Assembly: GCA_944382805.1 (NCBI GenBank)
Contig: CALWNS010000132.1
Span: forward strand, 1 to 18,075
Source of the DNA: an uncultured Gemmiger sp.
GTDB lineage: Bacteria; Bacillota; Clostridia; Oscillospirales; Ruminococcaceae
Direction: 5' to 3'
DNA length: 18,075 nucleotides
How positions within the stretch are numbered: position 1 is the stretch's first letter; each line of letters starts with the position of its first letter. The notes beneath the pieces were generated by a model, which made no database searches, was not told the origin of the DNA, and saw nothing but the letters and a program-made list of their open reading frames with translations. The translations under genes were made by a program, and so were the position numbers. This document shows positions 6,626 to 12,462 of this stretch, piece by piece.

Positions 6626-6735
6626 GTAGGGCGGGCGTTCACGCCCGCCGCACCGATGATTTTTGCAAAAAAATATCGGCGTTCCCCGTTTTTTGGATTT
6701 TCCCAAGGTGCGGCGGGCGAAATCGCCCGCCCTAC
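6626..6735 (+). repeat. Hairpin-pair unit B1 (long spacer type)
   Basis: This unit has the same palindrome pair as A2: first arms GGCGGGCGT/ACGCCCGCC, last arms GGCGGGCGA/TCGCCCGCC. GTAG and CTAC bound it, and its spacer is nearly identical to that of A2 with a few substitutions and small indels. Confidence 0.8.
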
Positions 6736-6784
6736 AATGCAAGGCAAACGCGCCGCGGAACGGCCGCGCGCGTAAAAAACATAT

Positions 6785-6862
6785 GTAGGGGAGGGGCACG
6801 CCCCTCCCGCGGGGCCTTGCGGCAACCGCCACGCCCCCGGGAGGGCCATGGCCCTCCCCTAC
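6785..6862 (+). repeat. Hairpin-pair unit B2 (short spacer type)
   Basis: GTAG, palindrome with arms GGGAGGGGC/GCCCCTCCC (centre AC), spacer ending CCGCCACGCCCCC, palindrome with arms GGGAGGGCC/GGCCCTCCC (centre AT), CTAC. The second palindrome equals that of A1; the first differs from A1. Confidence 0.8.
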
Positions 6863-6911
6863 GAACCAAGGCAAAGGCTCCGCTGAATGCTGACGCGCGC
6901 AAAGGCCATTT

Positions 6912-6988
6912 GTAGGGAACGGTCTTGACCGTTCCGCGAACCTTGCCGCAACCGATACGCACCCGGGAGGGATAAATCCCTCCCCTAC
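6912..6988 (+). repeat. Hairpin-pair unit B3 (short spacer type)
   Basis: GTAG, palindrome with arms GGAACGGTC/GACCGTTCC (centre TT), short spacer (CCTTGCCGCAACCGATACGC), palindrome with arms GGGAGGGAT/ATCCCTCCC (centre AA), CTAC. The last palindrome is the first palindrome of A1 in reverse orientation. Confidence 0.8.
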
Positions 6989-7074
6989 AAACCACGGCCG
7001 CCGCGCGGCACATATTTTACAACAAACGCAAACTTTCCGCCGCAGCCCGCCGCCCGCATCGTCCCCCATACGCC

Positions 7075-7117
7075 AAAGCAGCCGCCCGGCTTTTGCCGGG
7101 CGGCCGCTTTTGTTTTA
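7075..7117. terminator. Bidirectional terminator-like hairpin after ktrA
   Basis: A 10-bp perfect stem (GCCGCCCGGC 7081-7090, GCCGGGCGGC 7095-7104, loop TTTT) is extended by GCAAA/GCTTT pairs beyond one mismatch. It starts about 13 bases past the ktrA stop on the minus strand. The stronger T-rich tail (CTTTTGTTTTATTC) is on the plus strand, so it could also end a plus-strand transcript running from the lectin gene through island B. Confidence 0.7.
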
Positions 7118-7122
7118 TTCTT

Positions 7123-7800
7123 TTAATCCCCGATCCAGTCGCTGAGCTTGTTCACGCTCGCCTCGCTGCCGGAAACGAACATACAATCGCCCGCGCGGAA
7201 CACGTAGTCCGGGTGGACGCTTTCCAGCACGTCCGGGCCGTTGACGATGGCGATGATGTTCAGCCCAAACTGCGCGCGCAAATTAGTTTCGGCCACCGAA
7301 TGGCCCACCATCTTGTCCGGCACGGCGAACTTGGTAATGTTGATCTTGGCGCTCAGCTGGATAAAGTCCAGCACGCGCGAACTTTCCAGCCGCTTGGCCA
7401 GGCGCACGGCCATGTCGCGCTCCGGGTACACGACCTCGGCGCCCAGGCGGCGCAGGATCTCGCCGTGCTCGGCGCTGGTGGCCTTGGCAATGACCTTTTT
7501 CACGCCCATGTCCACCAGGTTCAGCGTGGTCAGGATGGAAGGCTCCAGCTGCTCTCCGATGCACACCACCGCCACATCGCAGTTCTGGATGCCCGTTTCG
7601 GCCAGCGTGGCCTTGTCCAGGCTGTGTACCACCAGGGCGTTGTCGGTCTGTTCGCGCAGCAGGCGCACCTTTTCCTCGTCGCTGTCGATCACCAGGATGT
7701 CGGCGCCGGCGCTGGCCAGCTCGTTGGCCAGCGCCATGCCAAAGCGGCCCAGGCCCACGATGCCGTAAGAAAGTTTTTCGTTTTTCGGTTTGCCAAACAT
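7123..7800 (-). CDS. ktrA: KtrA/TrkA-type potassium channel gating subunit
   Basis: A 225-residue cytoplasmic RCK protein that forms a ring on KtrB and gates K+ uptake in response to nucleotides. The N-terminal RCK_N Rossmann domain has GIVGLGRFG (13-21) and the acidic end of beta-2, LVID (36-39). A linker leads to an RCK_C domain (about 140-225; VGHSVAETNLRAQFGLNIIAI region), which in Firmicutes KtrA is the site of c-di-AMP binding. The size matches KtrA (about 220) rather than two-copy TrkA (about 450). The start has GGAGGG upstream. It is the last gene of the kinase-regulator-ktrB-ktrA operon, 34 bases after ktrB. Whether this copy binds c-di-AMP is inferred from the family. Confidence 0.95.
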   Translation of the reverse strand: MFGKPKNEKLSYGIVGLGRFGMALANELASAGADILVIDSDEEKVRLLREQTDNALVVHSLDKATLAETGIQNCDVAVVCIGEQLEPSILTTLNLVDMGVKKVIAKATSAEHGEILRRLGAEVVYPERDMAVRLAKRLESSRVLDFIQLSAKINITKFAVPDKMVGHSVAETNLRAQFGLNIIAIVNGPDVLESVHPDYVFRAGDCMFVSGSEASVNKLSDWIGD

Positions 7801-7834
7801 AGGTTTTTCCCTCCGTAGTGTTCTATCCGCTTGC

Positions 7835-9139
7835 TCAGCCGATGGCGATGTTGCCCTCCGGGTACTGGGTCAGCTCGCCGCGGGTAAAGTACCACAGCGA
7901 AGCCACCGTCAGCGGGCCCAGGCGGCCGATATACATGATAAAGATGCTCAGCAGCTTGCTGGGCACGGTCAGCCCGCCCGTGATGCCGGTGGAAAGGCCC
8001 ACCGTGCCGAAGGCGGAAACGATCTCGAACAAAATATCGCGCAGGTCCAGCTGCGGTTCGAACACGCTCATCAGGTAGGTGCCGGTCACCACCACGCCCA
8101 GCGCCAGCAGCGTGATGACCGCCGCTTTGCGGAACGCCTCGCGCGGGAGCGAATAGCGGAACGCCTTTTCGCTGTGGTTGGTGGCCGCCGCCTTGATGCC
8201 CTGCAGCAGCGAGAAGAAGGTGGTGGTCTTGATGCCGCCGCCGGTAGACCCCGGCGAAGCGCCGATGAACATCAGCAAAATAAGCACCAGCAGGCCGGAG
8301 GTGGAAAACTCGCCCAGCGCGTAGGTGGAAAAGCCGGCCGTGCGGGCGGACACGCTGTGGAAAAACGCGCCCAGCCAGGTGATGTCCTCGGTCGCTTTCA
8401 GCAGCAGCGTGCCGCTGATGAGCAAAAACGCCGTGGTGGAAAGCACGACCTTGGTGTGCATGGAAAACTTTTTCCAGTTTAAGCGCGTCTGCCACATCTC
8501 GCGTATGACCAGAAAGCCGATGCCGCCAAAGATGATCAGCGCGCAGGTGACCAGGTTGAGCAGCACGTCGCTCTGGTAGGGGATCAGGTTGGTGCCGCCG
8601 CCCAGGATGTCAAAGCCGGAGTTGTTGAACGCCGCCACCGAGTGGAAGATGCTCAGCCCGATGGCCTTGAGCGGCCCGCGCGTCATGGCGAAAGAGGGGT
8701 AGCTCAGCAGCGCGCCCAGGCCCTCGATCAGCAGGGTGGTGGCAAAGATGCTGCGGACAAACTGCACGATGCCGCGCCCGGAATCCAGGTTCATGGCCTC
8801 GCGCACCACGGTGCGCCCGCGCAGGTTGACCTTGCGGCCCATCAGCAGGATGATGCCCGCGCCCACGGCGGTCACGCCCAGGCCGCCCACCTGGATCAGC
8901 GCGCCCAGGATGAACTGCCCCACGGGGGTAAAGGTATCGCCGGCGTCCACCGCGATCAGGCCGGTCACGCAGACCGCGCTGGTGGAGGTATACAGCGAAT
9001 CGATGTAGGCCAGGTCCACGCCCGGCCGCACCGAAAACGGCATGATCAGCAGCAGCGACCCCAGCAGGATCACGCCCGCAAAGCCCAGCGCAATGATGCG
9101 GGCGGGGCTTAAATGCCGTTTGACTTTCTTGCTTTCCAT
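7835..9139 (-). CDS. ktrB: KtrB/TrkH-family potassium transporter subunit
   Basis: This 434-residue membrane protein is the K+-translocating subunit of a Ktr system, built from four M1-P-M2 repeats. The four pore loops are visible with their selectivity glycines: TSAVCVTGL (53-61), HSVAAFNNSGF (166-176), HSVSARTAGFS (261-271) and IVSAFGTVGLSTG (373-385). The intramembrane gate loop of the third repeat is GASPGSTGGGIKTTT (293-307). Length matches KtrB. The start has AAGGAG. It lies between the response regulator (27 bases upstream) and ktrA (34 bases downstream), its expected partner. K+ uptake, probably coupled to Na+ as in other Ktr systems, is inferred from the family. Confidence 0.96.
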   Translation of the reverse strand: MESKKVKRHLSPARIIALGFAGVILLGSLLLIMPFSVRPGVDLAYIDSLYTSTSAVCVTGLIAVDAGDTFTPVGQFILGALIQVGGLGVTAVGAGIILLMGRKVNLRGRTVVREAMNLDSGRGIVQFVRSIFATTLLIEGLGALLSYPSFAMTRGPLKAIGLSIFHSVAAFNNSGFDILGGGTNLIPYQSDVLLNLVTCALIIFGGIGFLVIREMWQTRLNWKKFSMHTKVVLSTTAFLLISGTLLLKATEDITWLGAFFHSVSARTAGFSTYALGEFSTSGLLVLILLMFIGASPGSTGGGIKTTTFFSLLQGIKAAATNHSEKAFRYSLPREAFRKAAVITLLALGVVVTGTYLMSVFEPQLDLRDILFEIVSAFGTVGLSTGITGGLTVPSKLLSIFIMYIGRLGPLTVASLWYFTRGELTQYPEGNIAIG

Positions 9140-9166
9140 TTTCTTCTCCTTGGGTATGGGGGCGGG

Positions 9167-9865
9167 CTACTCGCTGTACATACGGTAGCCCACGCCCAGC
9201 TCGTTGTAGATATAGGGATTTTCGCCCGGGCGGGCGCCCAGTTTTTTGCGGATGTTGTCCATGTTCACCTGCAGCTTTTTCACACTGCCGGCGTCCGCCG
9301 CGCCCCACACGCCCTGGATCAGCGCGCTGTAGGTCATCACCTTGCCGGCGTGCTGCGCCAGCAGCGCAACGATGTTGAACTCGTTCTGGGTCAGGCGCAC
9401 ATCGGCCCCGTCCAGCGTGACGGTGCGCGCGTCAAAGTTGATGACCAGCCCGCGCACGTGGAACACCTCGCCGGGGGCGGCGGCCGCGCTGCGCGCCGCG
9501 CGCAGGGCCGCGCGCACGCGGGCCAGCAGCTCGGCGGTGCCAAAGGGCTTGGTGATGTAGTCGTTGGCGCCCATATCCAGCGCCGCCACCTTTTCGCTTT
9601 CGTCGCTGCGGGCCGAAAGCACCACGATCGGCACGGCGCTGCCCGCCGCGCGCACCGCGCGGATCAGCGCGCCGCCGTCCATATCCGGCAGGCCCAGGTC
9701 CAGCACGATCAGGTCCGGGTTGTGGGAGGCCGCCACCAGCCGCCCCTGCGTGCAGGTCTCGGCGGTCAGCACCTGGTAGCCGTTGCTTTCCAGTATGGCG
9801 GCGATAAAGCTGCGGATGTTGGCCTCGTCGTCCACGATCAGCACCTTGTACTTGTTGTTGCTCAC
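9167..9865 (-). CDS. KdpE-like response regulator (OmpR/PhoB family)
   Basis: A 232-residue transcription factor. The receiver domain (about 7-120) has the acidic pair DDE (12-14), the phosphoacceptor D56 in DLIVLDLGLPDMDG, the switch Ser in VVLSARS (81-87) and K106 in TKPFG. A winged-helix DNA-binding domain follows (about 130-230; LTQNEFNIVALLAQHAGKVMTYS and the VNMDNIRKKLG recognition helix region). It resembles KdpE most. The start is GTG at 9865, supported by AAAGGAGG seven bases upstream and by the GTGA overlap with the kinase stop. Because it is embedded between the kinase and ktrBA, it probably controls potassium uptake; no kdpFABC genes are in the window. Confidence 0.93.
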   Translation of the reverse strand: MSNNKYKVLIVDDEANIRSFIAAILESNGYQVLTAETCTQGRLVAASHNPDLIVLDLGLPDMDGGALIRAVRAAGSAVPIVVLSARSDESEKVAALDMGANDYITKPFGTAELLARVRAALRAARSAAAAPGEVFHVRGLVINFDARTVTLDGADVRLTQNEFNIVALLAQHAGKVMTYSALIQGVWGAADAGSVKKLQVNMDNIRKKLGARPGENPYIYNELGVGYRMYSE

Positions 9866-10926
9866 GCTCTAGCCTCCTTTGCGGGTTCCTCCTCCAGCGC
9901 CAGCCAGAAGCGGAACACAGCGCCGCCCTGGGGCCGGTTTTCGGCGGTGATGTCCCCGCCGTGCGCCCGGACGATGGTGGCGCACACCGAAAGCCCGATC
10001 CCCATGTTTTTGCCCCCGTCCGCGCCCTCCATGCGGCCGCTGAACAAATCGCCCAGCCGTTCGCGCGGCAGCCCGCAGCCGTCGTCCGCCACCTCGAACA
10101 CCGCGCGCTGCCCTTGGCAGGTCACGCGCAGCCACAAATGGCGCATCCCGGCCGCGTGCTGCACGGCGTTTTCCAGCAGGTTGATCAGCACCTGTTCGAT
10201 CAGCACCGCGTCCATCGGCACGGCCAGGAACTCGTCCGGGATGCTCACCTCCACCCCCTGGCCTGGGTAGCGCTTGCGGAACTTGATCAGCGCCGCGTCG
10301 TCCAGCTCCTCCAGCACGGTGGGGGTCTTGACGATGTGTACCCGCCCGCCGTCGATGCGGGTGACCGAAAGCAGGTTTTCCACCATGCGGATGAGCCATT
10401 CGGCCTCCTGCCGCACCTCGCCCAGCAGCTTGACCTGCTGAGCTTTGGGCAGCTTGTCGTAGTTTTCGATAATGGCGGAGCACGAGCCGTAGATGGTGGT
10501 CAGCGGCGTGCGCAGGTCGTGCGAGATGGCCCGCAGCAGGTTGGCGCGCATGGTCTGGCGGGCCACTTCGCTGCGCACCTGTTCCTGGCGGCGGCGCTGC
10601 ACGGTCAGCGTGCTGGTGGCGATGGTGACCACCAGCATGACGAACGCGGCCACCACGTTTTCCGGCAGGGTGAGCGAAAGGGTAAAGTAGGGCGCGGTGA
10701 ACGCATAGTTGACCGCCAGCACGCTGACAAGCGAAGCCGCGATGCCGTAGGCGTAGCCGTCGGTGAACAGCGAGACCAAAAACACGGCCAGCACAAACAG
10801 CGCGGGCACCACGGCATCGGTGGTCATGAACTCCTGCAAAAGCAGGCTGGCCAGCAGCGCGCCGGCCAAGATCAGCGCCGTCAGCGCCGCGCAGCGCAGC
10901 ACGCGGCGCACATCCGTATGGGGCAA
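9862..10926 (-). CDS. KdpD-like sensor histidine kinase, short form
   Basis: The 354-residue membrane kinase pairs with the adjacent KdpE-like regulator. Four transmembrane helices (about 12-30, 38-53, 58-77, 89-108) form a DUF4118/KdpD-type membrane domain. They are followed by HisKA with the phospho-His H136 in RAISHDLRTPLTTIYG, and HATPase_c with N253 (NLLENAVQHA), D281-G285 (DDGCG) and GGKNMGIGLSV (304-314). It lacks the long cytoplasmic N-terminal KdpD and USP domains of E. coli KdpD, so the usual stimulus-sensing module (which includes a c-di-AMP site in some Firmicutes) is absent. The start is TTG at 10926, chosen because AAAGGAGGG lies at proper distance and the family membrane domain begins here. 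First gene of the operon; the long repeat element ends about 40 bases upstream. Confidence 0.92.
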   Translation of the reverse strand: MPHTDVRRVLRCAALTALILAGALLASLLLQEFMTTDAVVPALFVLAVFLVSLFTDGYAYGIAASLVSVLAVNYAFTAPYFTLSLTLPENVVAAFVMLVVTIATSTLTVQRRRQEQVRSEVARQTMRANLLRAISHDLRTPLTTIYGSCSAIIENYDKLPKAQQVKLLGEVRQEAEWLIRMVENLLSVTRIDGGRVHIVKTPTVLEELDDAALIKFRKRYPGQGVEVSIPDEFLAVPMDAVLIEQVLINLLENAVQHAAGMRHLWLRVTCQGQRAVFEVADDGCGLPRERLGDLFSGRMEGADGGKNMGIGLSVCATIVRAHGGDITAENRPQGGAVFRFWLALEEEPAKEARA

Positions 10927-10949
10927 GCCACCCCCTCCTTTCGCGCAAA

Positions 10950-10981
10950 AATATAGCCGTGCTCTTTGCCTCCCTTGTCAA
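10950..10981 (-). promoter_or_regulatory. Possible promoter using the repeat element's TTGACA end
   Basis: On the minus strand TTGACA (10976-10981), part of the terminal palindrome of the long element, is followed by TATATT (10950-10955). The 20-base spacer is longer than ideal, so this is tentative. Confidence 0.3.
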
Positions 10982-11224
10982 AGGGAGGTGTCGCGGCCGC
11001 AGGCCGTGACGGAGGGATTGCGCTGCCTTGAAATGCCGCTTAAGGAAATAAGGCCGCGTTTCTCACTTGCCCATTGCCCGCGTTCGCGGGCGGTCATTAA
11101 GGAAACAACGCTGCGCGTTGCTAAACCGCATCGCGCTAACGCGCGATCTCGCGGCATAGCCGCTCAGGCGGTTTACCCCCCAGTCTGCGGCTTGCGCCGC
11201 AGCCAGCCCCCTTTGACAAGGGGG
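10969..11224 (-). repeat. Long palindrome-ended element, copy C (inverted)
   Basis: The ends are CCTCCCTTGTCAAAGGGAGG (10969-10988) and CCCCCTTTGACAAGGGGG (11207-11224). Read on the minus strand it matches copy A (417-721) along its length: CTGGCTGCG, GCAGACTGGGGG, CGCCTGAGCGGCTATGCCGC, GCGCAGCGTTGTTTCCTTAA, GCGGGCAATGGGCAAG, CTTATTTCCTTAA and TCCCTCCGTCACGGCCTGCG. It lacks the extra 49 bases of copy A. No coding capacity is apparent. Confidence 0.75.
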
Positions 11225-11271
11225 CCTGCCAGGCCCGGCGCAAAGACATGGCCGCGCGGCAGCCGCATCCT

Positions 11272-11352
11272 GTAGGGGACGATGCTTGCATCGTCCCGCG
11301 GGGCGCAGCGGCTGCGGCAAACTTCCTCGGGAGGGGCGTGCCCCTCCCCTAC
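11272..11352 (+). repeat. Hairpin-pair unit C1
   Basis: GTAG, palindrome GGGACGATGC/GCATCGTCCC (centre TT, 22 bases), spacer, palindrome GGGAGGGGC/GCCCCTCCC (centre GT), CTAC. The last palindrome is the first palindrome of B2 in reverse orientation. Confidence 0.78.
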
Positions 11353-11401
11353 ATATAATTTGTGCGCGCGTTGCCGTGCCGCAGAGCGTTCGCCTTGGTT
11401 C

Positions 11402-11481
11402 GTAGGGAACGGTCTTGACCGTTCCGGGGGCGTATTGGTTGCCGCAAACGCTCCCGGGCCGATGCAAGCATCGGCCCCTAC
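11402..11481 (+). repeat. Hairpin-pair unit C2
   Basis: GTAG, palindrome GGAACGGTC/GACCGTTCC (centre TT, as in B3), spacer, palindrome GGGCCGATGC/GCATCGGCCC (centre AA), CTAC. The spacer matches the short type in reverse orientation. Confidence 0.78.
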
Positions 11482-11530
11482 AAATGACTTGTACGCCCGT
11501 TGTCATTCCGTAGAGATTTTGCCTTGCCCC

Positions 11531-11637
11531 GTAGGGCGGGCGATTTCGCCCGCCGCACCTCGGAAAAATCCAAAACGCGGGAAACGCCGATATTTTTAAA
11601 ATATCATCGGTTCGGCGGGCGTGAACGCCCGCCCTGC
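11531..11637 (-). repeat. Hairpin-pair unit C3 (long spacer type, inverted)
   Basis: GTAG, palindrome GGCGGGCGA/TCGCCCGCC (centre TT), long AT-rich spacer, palindrome GGCGGGCGT/ACGCCCGCC (centre GA), ending CTGC instead of CTAC. On the minus strand it is the same element as A2 and B1. Confidence 0.78.
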
Positions 11638-11676
11638 AAGCGGATTCTGCGCCCGCCGCACCCCCGCACTGCGGCT

Positions 11677-11685
11677 ATTATACCA
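11677..11685 (-). promoter_or_regulatory. Orphan extended -10 promoter pointing into island C
   Basis: On the minus strand TGGTATAAT (TATAAT at 11677-11682) is a perfect extended -10, identical to the one before the lectin gene. It lies just past the Fur-gene terminator and points toward island C and the potassium operon. No good -35 is present. It could drive a long leader or a non-coding transcript across the repeats. Confidence 0.45.
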
Positions 11686-11724
11686 CACCCCCGGCAAAGA
11701 TGCAGTAAAGACGGCGCCCGGCGC

Positions 11725-11761
11725 AAAAAACCGGCCCCGCAGCAAAAACGCCGCGGGGCCG
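11725..11761 (-). terminator. Rho-independent terminator of the Fur-family gene
   Basis: A 9-bp stem CGGCCCCGC (11732-11740) with GCGGGGCCG (11753-11761). On the minus strand it is followed by GTTTTTTGCG, 11 bases after the stop codon. Confidence 0.85.
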
Positions 11762-11771
11762 CAGGGCAAAC

Positions 11772-12158
11772 TTATTCGGCCGCTTCGGCGCGGCTGCAAT
11801 CGGCGCACAGGCCGGTCACCAGCAGGCTGTAGCGCTCCACGCGCACGCCCTGGCACTGGGCCAGCAGGTCGGCCACCGGCTGGGTGGGGATTTCCAGGTT
11901 CACCACCTTGCCGCATTTGCGGCAATACAGGTGCGCATGGGGGTGCGGCTCCCAGTCAAAGCGGTCCGGCTCGCCGGATACCGACACCCGCCCCAGCACG
12001 CCGGTCTCCACCAGCAGGTTCAGGTTGCGGTATACGGTGCCCAGGCTCAGGTGGGGGTTTTTCGGCCGGATGATGCGGTACAGCTCGTTCGCCGTCAGGT
12101 GCTGCTTTTGCTGCATCACCGTGTCCAGGATGGTCTGCCTTTGCCAGGAATAATTCAT
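11772..12158 (-). CDS. Fur/PerR-family metalloregulator, short form
   Basis: A 128-residue DNA-binding repressor of the Fur family. The winged helix includes the recognition segment NPHLSLGTVYRNLNLLVETG (34-53). Metal residues by alignment to B. subtilis PerR are H20 (PerR H37), D68 (D85, in RFDW), H74 and H76 (H91, H93). The structural zinc site C79xxC82 and C118xxC121 is intact. PerR Asp104 is replaced by Asn87 (CGKVVNLE). The protein lacks the first helix (about 17 residues) of longer Fur proteins, as in many clostridial short members. It is PerR-like in H20, but the altered ligand makes peroxide sensing versus Fe/Zn/Mn control uncertain. The start has AAGGGG; it is monocistronic with its own promoter and terminator. 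Confidence 0.92.
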   Translation of the reverse strand: MNYSWQRQTILDTVMQQKQHLTANELYRIIRPKNPHLSLGTVYRNLNLLVETGVLGRVSVSGEPDRFDWEPHPHAHLYCRKCGKVVNLEIPTQPVADLLAQCQGVRVERYSLLVTGLCADCSRAEAAE

Positions 12159-12221
12159 TTTGTCACGCCCCTTGCGTATCGATTTTTAAGTGCGGGAAAT
12201 AAAACTTCCTACCTCTTTTTT

Positions 12222-12250
12222 ATCATACTCGGTTTTATCGCCCGCGTCAA
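12222..12250 (-). promoter_or_regulatory. Sigma-A promoter of the Fur-family gene
   Basis: On the minus strand: -35 TTGACG (12245-12250), 17-base spacer, -10 TATGAT (12222-12227), about 64 bases before the ATG. I see no clear Fur or PerR box overlapping it. Confidence 0.8.
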
Positions 12251-12290
12251 GCAGATTTTTTGAAATAGTATCCCGTTTTGACAAAAGTTT

Positions 12291-12322
12291 GCCCCCGCCT
12301 GCTTGCGGGGACAGGCGGGGGC
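12291..12322. terminator. GC-rich hairpin downstream of birA
   Basis: A perfect 11-bp stem (GCCCCCGCCTG, 12291-12301; CAGGCGGGGGC, 12312-12322) with a 10-base loop. On the minus strand it is followed by AAACTTTTG rather than a direct T run, so termination of the birA transcript (or of a small RNA) is likely but not ideal. Confidence 0.55.
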
Positions 12323-12355
12323 GTTTGGGGTATCGTTTTGGTGTGAGGAGGAATC

Positions 12356-12391
12356 ATGTTCCAGGGTACGGTTACGGCTCCGTCCCTGTGA
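12356..12391 (+). CDS. Possible 11-codon leader-type ORF (tentative)
   Basis: On the plus strand an ATG preceded by GAGGAGG encodes MFQGTVTAPSL then TGA. The RNA could fold GGGTACGG against CCGTCCC within it. No plus-strand gene follows, since birA is on the other strand, so a leader role is not supported. It may be the chance complement of a minus-strand RNA carrying CCUCCUC. Low confidence. Confidence 0.2.
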   Translation: MFQGTVTAPSL

Positions 12392-12432
12392 GTATAGAAT
12401 ACCCAATACATAAGAAGATTCTATGATGTGCG

Positions 12433-12449
12433 TGTTAACTTTCTGTTAA
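12433..12449 (-). promoter_or_regulatory. PhoP-box-like direct repeat
   Basis: On the minus strand TTAACA-N5-TTAACA (12444-12449 and 12433-12438), an exact 11-base period, matches the PhoP direct-repeat consensus known in Bacillus. It lies 14 bases beyond the birA stop, in an unusually AT-rich pocket facing the 12290-12430 intergenic segment. Confidence 0.4.
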
Positions 12450-12462
12450 TTCGCGCTGCGGC

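Larger units (their letters stand above)
6572..7074. repeat. Repeat island B (three hairpin-pair units)
   Basis: No gene is supported in the roughly 550 bases between the lectin and ktrA stops. The stretch contains three intact hairpin-pair units (6626-6735, 6785-6862, 6912-6988) spaced by linkers of about 50 bases that share AAGGCAAA... and GCGCGCGTAAAAA with the island A linkers. The long element of islands A and C is absent here. Confidence 0.85.
11225..11640. repeat. Repeat island C, hairpin-pair portion (inverted relative to A and B)
   Basis: Three intact hairpin-pair units (11272-11352, 11402-11481, 11531-11637) are spaced by about 50-base linkers. Read on the minus strand the order is long-spacer unit, then two short-spacer units, the same order as island B. 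The minus-strand linkers again contain AAGGCAAA. No gene is supported between the kinase start (10926) and the Fur-family stop (11772). Confidence 0.85.

Noticed and set aside
7093..7818. 241-codon plus-strand open frame over ktrA
   Set aside because: It is the exact antisense of ktrA with no recognisable domain.
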